Origin: CAYLLT01 sp964591605
GTDB taxonomy: Bacteria > Planctomycetota > Phycisphaerae > UBA1845 > PWPN01
NCBI GenBank assembly: GCA_964591605.1
Contig: CAZQEN010000353.1
Location: forward strand, 1 to 7,787
Length of the DNA: 7,787 bases
Reading direction: 5' to 3'
Shown here: positions 6,407-7,787 of the stretch, piece after piece
Layout of the letters: each line of letters begins with the position of its first letter
Position numbering within the stretch: the first letter of the stretch is position 1
The notes under the pieces: generated by a model
Told to the model about the DNA's origin: nothing
Seen by the model: the letters and a program-made list of their open reading frames with translations, nothing else
Databases searched by the model: none
Made by a program: the position numbers and the translations under genes

Positions 6407-6413
6407 GAAGGGG
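6407..6413 (+). promoter_or_regulatory. Strong Shine-Dalgarno site fixing the GTG start of the lipoprotein gene
   Basis: GAAGGGG lies eight bases before the GTG at 6422. It supports that start, which also gives a proper lipoprotein signal peptide. Confidence 0.6.
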
Positions 6414-6421
6414 TACTCGGC

Positions 6422-7678
6422 GTGCAATTGTTATCCGCATGGCGGATCGGCGCAGGCTCTCTCTGCGCGCTCATCCTCTCGACCGGCTGCGTGCCGCCGG
6501 TAACCGGGACGGACGATTCACCTTTCCTCCAACAGGTTCTCGGAGCCGAAGCGCCGCGCCCGCCCGCCTCCGGCCGCTACCGCGAGACCGAGCCCAACGA
6601 CGATCTCACCGCCGCCGAGCCGGTCACAATCGACGGTTCCATCGACCTGGAGGGCACCATCCGCGCCGCCGCGCTGGACCGCGACTTGTATGAACTCGGA
6701 CCCGCGGACGCAGGCGACCGCATCACCGCCGAGCTCACCATTCCTTCCGATGACGATGCCGTGCTGGGGGTTCTAAGCGAGCAGGGCGAGTTGCTGGGCT
6801 TTCTGGATCTCTCCAGCCGGGCGGCCGGCCCCCGGACGATGGATATCACGGTTCGGGAAGCCACCGGAAGGCTCTACGCGATCGTCACCACGCGGGCGGC
6901 GTCGGCGTCGGAGCGTGGTTACACCGCGCGAGTGGAGCTCGAGCGGGCGGCGGGTGTTCCGGCGAGCCAGCCGCAGGTGGTGGTGCTCAACTTCAGCGGG
7001 GCGCCGGGAGTCCGCGTCGCGGGCCGTGCGGCCGTCAACGTGCCGGCCTTCGATGCCGCCCGGATCAGTCCGCGCTTCACCGGCCAGACGGGTGTGATGA
7101 TTCAGACCGTCGCATCGATGGTGCGGGAGTCGCTTCGCGGCGTCGACGTGCAGATCCACGTGGCCGGCGAATTCACCGCCCCCGCCGGACCCCGCAGCAC
7201 GGTGTACTTCGGCACCTATGACAGTCAGCTCCTGGGTCTGGCGGACAACGTCGACCCCTACAACAGCGACCTCGAGCAGAACGCCATCCTCTACACGGAC
7301 ACGTTCGCCCTGTTCGATGTCCTCTCGCCGGACCTGGAAGCGATCGCCCAGGCGCTGGCGAACACGGCCGCTCACGAGATCGGCCACCTGCTGGGGCTGC
7401 GCCACACGTCGGACGTGCAGGACATCATGGATACCACCGCCAGCGCCCGCCAGATGATGGTGCCGCAGTGGTTCAAGACGGCCAGCCTGAACGCGACCGT
7501 CATGCCCTTCGGCCTGCAGAACGCCCCGAACCTGCTCTCCTGGACGCTGGGCGGACAGTTCATCGCCGCCCCTGACAGCAAACGCGTGCTTGCCCGGCAG
7601 AAGGCAGTCGAGCATGCCAGCGGCGGCCTCGACTTCTACATCCCGCGATGCCAGTGGTCGGCGGCCGGCACCCCGTAA
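6422..7678 (+). CDS. Predicted lipoprotein with PPC-like domain and matrixin-like (metzincin) zinc metalloprotease domain
   Basis: A 418-residue predicted exported, lipid-anchored zinc protease; the substrate is unknown. The N-terminus has Arg8, a hydrophobic core (about 10-19) and a lipobox-like STGC with Cys23 as the likely acylated residue, although Ser at -3 is not the preferred Leu. A proline-rich linker leads to RETEPNDD (54-61), the usual opening of bacterial pre-peptidase C-terminal (PPC) domains, and a beta-rich stretch to about 172. The catalytic domain spans about 185-370. HEIGHLLGLRH (318-328) gives three zinc-binding His (318, 322, 328) and the general base Glu319; eight residues after the last His comes Met336 in DIMDT, the Met-turn, with the same spacing as matrixins. 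The motif is intact, so proteolysis is plausible. The C-terminal segment 350-418 shows no motif I know. The PPC-like domain is N-terminal to the protease, not at the C-terminus. The gene is divergent from ggt and has no visible operon partner. Confidence 0.8.
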   Translation: MQLLSAWRIGAGSLCALILSTGCVPPVTGTDDSPFLQQVLGAEAPRPPASGRYRETEPNDDLTAAEPVTIDGSIDLEGTIRAAALDRDLYELGPADAGDRITAELTIPSDDDAVLGVLSEQGELLGFLDLSSRAAGPRTMDITVREATGRLYAIVTTRAASASERGYTARVELERAAGVPASQPQVVVLNFSGAPGVRVAGRAAVNVPAFDAARISPRFTGQTGVMIQTVASMVRESLRGVDVQIHVAGEFTAPAGPRSTVYFGTYDSQLLGLADNVDPYNSDLEQNAILYTDTFALFDVLSPDLEAIAQALANTAAHEIGHLLGLRHTSDVQDIMDTTASARQMMVPQWFKTASLNATVMPFGLQNAPNLLSWTLGGQFIAAPDSKRVLARQKAVEHASGGLDFYIPRCQWSAAGTP

Positions 7679-7759
7679 GCGGCAGGCCCCGATCGACCAC
7701 CGCGTGTCGCCATTCGCGGCAGCCTCGTCGGATCGAGGTCTCCGGACGGCCAGCCGCCC

Positions 7760-7780
7760 GCGGCAGCGCCGCTTGTCTTC
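7760..7780 (+). terminator. Possible weak terminator downstream of the lipoprotein gene
   Basis: GCGGC (7760-7764), loop AGC, GCCGC (7768-7772) is followed by TTGTCTTC (7773-7780), a moderately T-rich tail. It lies about 80 bases after the stop codon. The remainder of 7679-7787 shows no gene that I can support. Confidence 0.3.
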
Positions 7781-7787
7781 CCCGCCC

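Larger units (their letters stand above)
6039..6421. other. 383-base divergent intergenic region between ggt and the lipoprotein protease
   Basis: No convincing protein gene: frames crossing it on either strand are Arg/Pro/Ala-rich with no motif. It is instead dense in inverted repeats. From left to right: overlapping palindromes at 6062-6101 with an ECF-like promoter pair (6061-6089), hairpins at 6139-6156 and 6166-6180 followed by a T-rich run, a perfect hairpin at 6335-6349, a bulged hairpin at 6361-6378, and a strong Shine-Dalgarno site at 6407-6413. I see little in 6193-6330. Confidence 0.6.

Noticed and set aside
6335..6421. c-di-GMP (GEMM) or other known riboswitch upstream of the lipoprotein gene
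   Set aside because: The GACGAAGTC-type stem does not carry the conserved GEMM or cobalamin/SAM core sequences that I know; only unspecific hairpins are supported.
6401..6431. TTGAAG - 17 bases - TTGTTA as a sigma-70 promoter
   Set aside because: The putative -10 falls inside the coding sequence after the GTG start, and TTGAAGGGG is better explained as part of the Shine-Dalgarno site.
6085..6474. Open frames in the divergent gap (129 codons minus strand; 93 and 75 codons plus strand)
   Set aside because: No recognisable motif, compositional bias typical of chance GC-rich frames, and the region is dominated by RNA-like inverted repeats. The minus-strand frame would also overlap the start of the lipoprotein gene.
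1..7787. CRISPR array, transposon, phage, toxin-antitoxin or defence system
   Set aside because: No regularly spaced repeats, transposase, integrase or nuclease motifs were seen; gene content is metabolic and envelope-related.

Overview
The window is a GC-rich (about two thirds G+C by eye) bacterial chromosomal segment with five recognisable protein genes and no visible mobile element, CRISPR array, tRNA or rRNA. Several traits fit Planctomycetota (perhaps Phycisphaerae) better than Proteobacteria: a deoxyxylulose-phosphate synthase with non-canonical motifs, a lipoprotein that joins a PPC-type beta domain to a matrixin-like protease, and loosely packed genes with long non-coding gaps. This placement is inference from remembered family traits, at moderate to low confidence. 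The left edge of the window cuts into a gene.

Layout. (1) Positions 2-802, plus strand: 3' part of a farnesyl/geranylgeranyl diphosphate synthase (ispA). (2) Positions 888-2825, plus strand: dxs, 85 bases downstream and probably in the same isoprenoid transcription unit. (3) Positions 2826-2925: short convergent gap with a GC-rich inverted repeat that may stop transcription from both sides. (4) Positions 2926-4053, minus strand: a class V PLP-dependent enzyme of the isopenicillin-N-epimerase/SufS-like fold type, without the cysteine-desulfurase loop. (5) Positions 4054-4301: gap with a perfect TATAAT on the minus strand, probably the promoter of the PLP enzyme. (6) Positions 4302-6038, minus strand: exported gamma-glutamyltranspeptidase (ggt). 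(7) Positions 6039-6421: a 383-base divergent gap with an ECF-type promoter-like pair, several perfect hairpins and a terminator-like structure. (8) Positions 6422-7678, plus strand: a lipoprotein with a PPC-like domain and a HExxHxxGxxH zinc-protease domain. (9) Positions 7679-7787: non-coding tail with a small terminator-like hairpin.

How the genes relate. Dxs makes DXP, the entry compound of the MEP pathway, and IspA condenses the resulting C5 units into the prenyl diphosphates used for quinones, carotenoids, hopanoids and lipid carriers, so the first two genes form a classical functional pair. The ggt and PLP-enzyme genes are co-directional and could both act on amino acids or thiols, but ggt is extracytoplasmic, the PLP enzyme is cytosolic, and the latter has its own promoter-like box, so a shared pathway is only a hypothesis. 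The lipoprotein protease is divergent from ggt and shares only its upstream region. I do not see convincing evidence of a new multi-gene system. The points most worth checking are the Dxs motif changes, the lipoprotein protease family, and the structured divergent leader.
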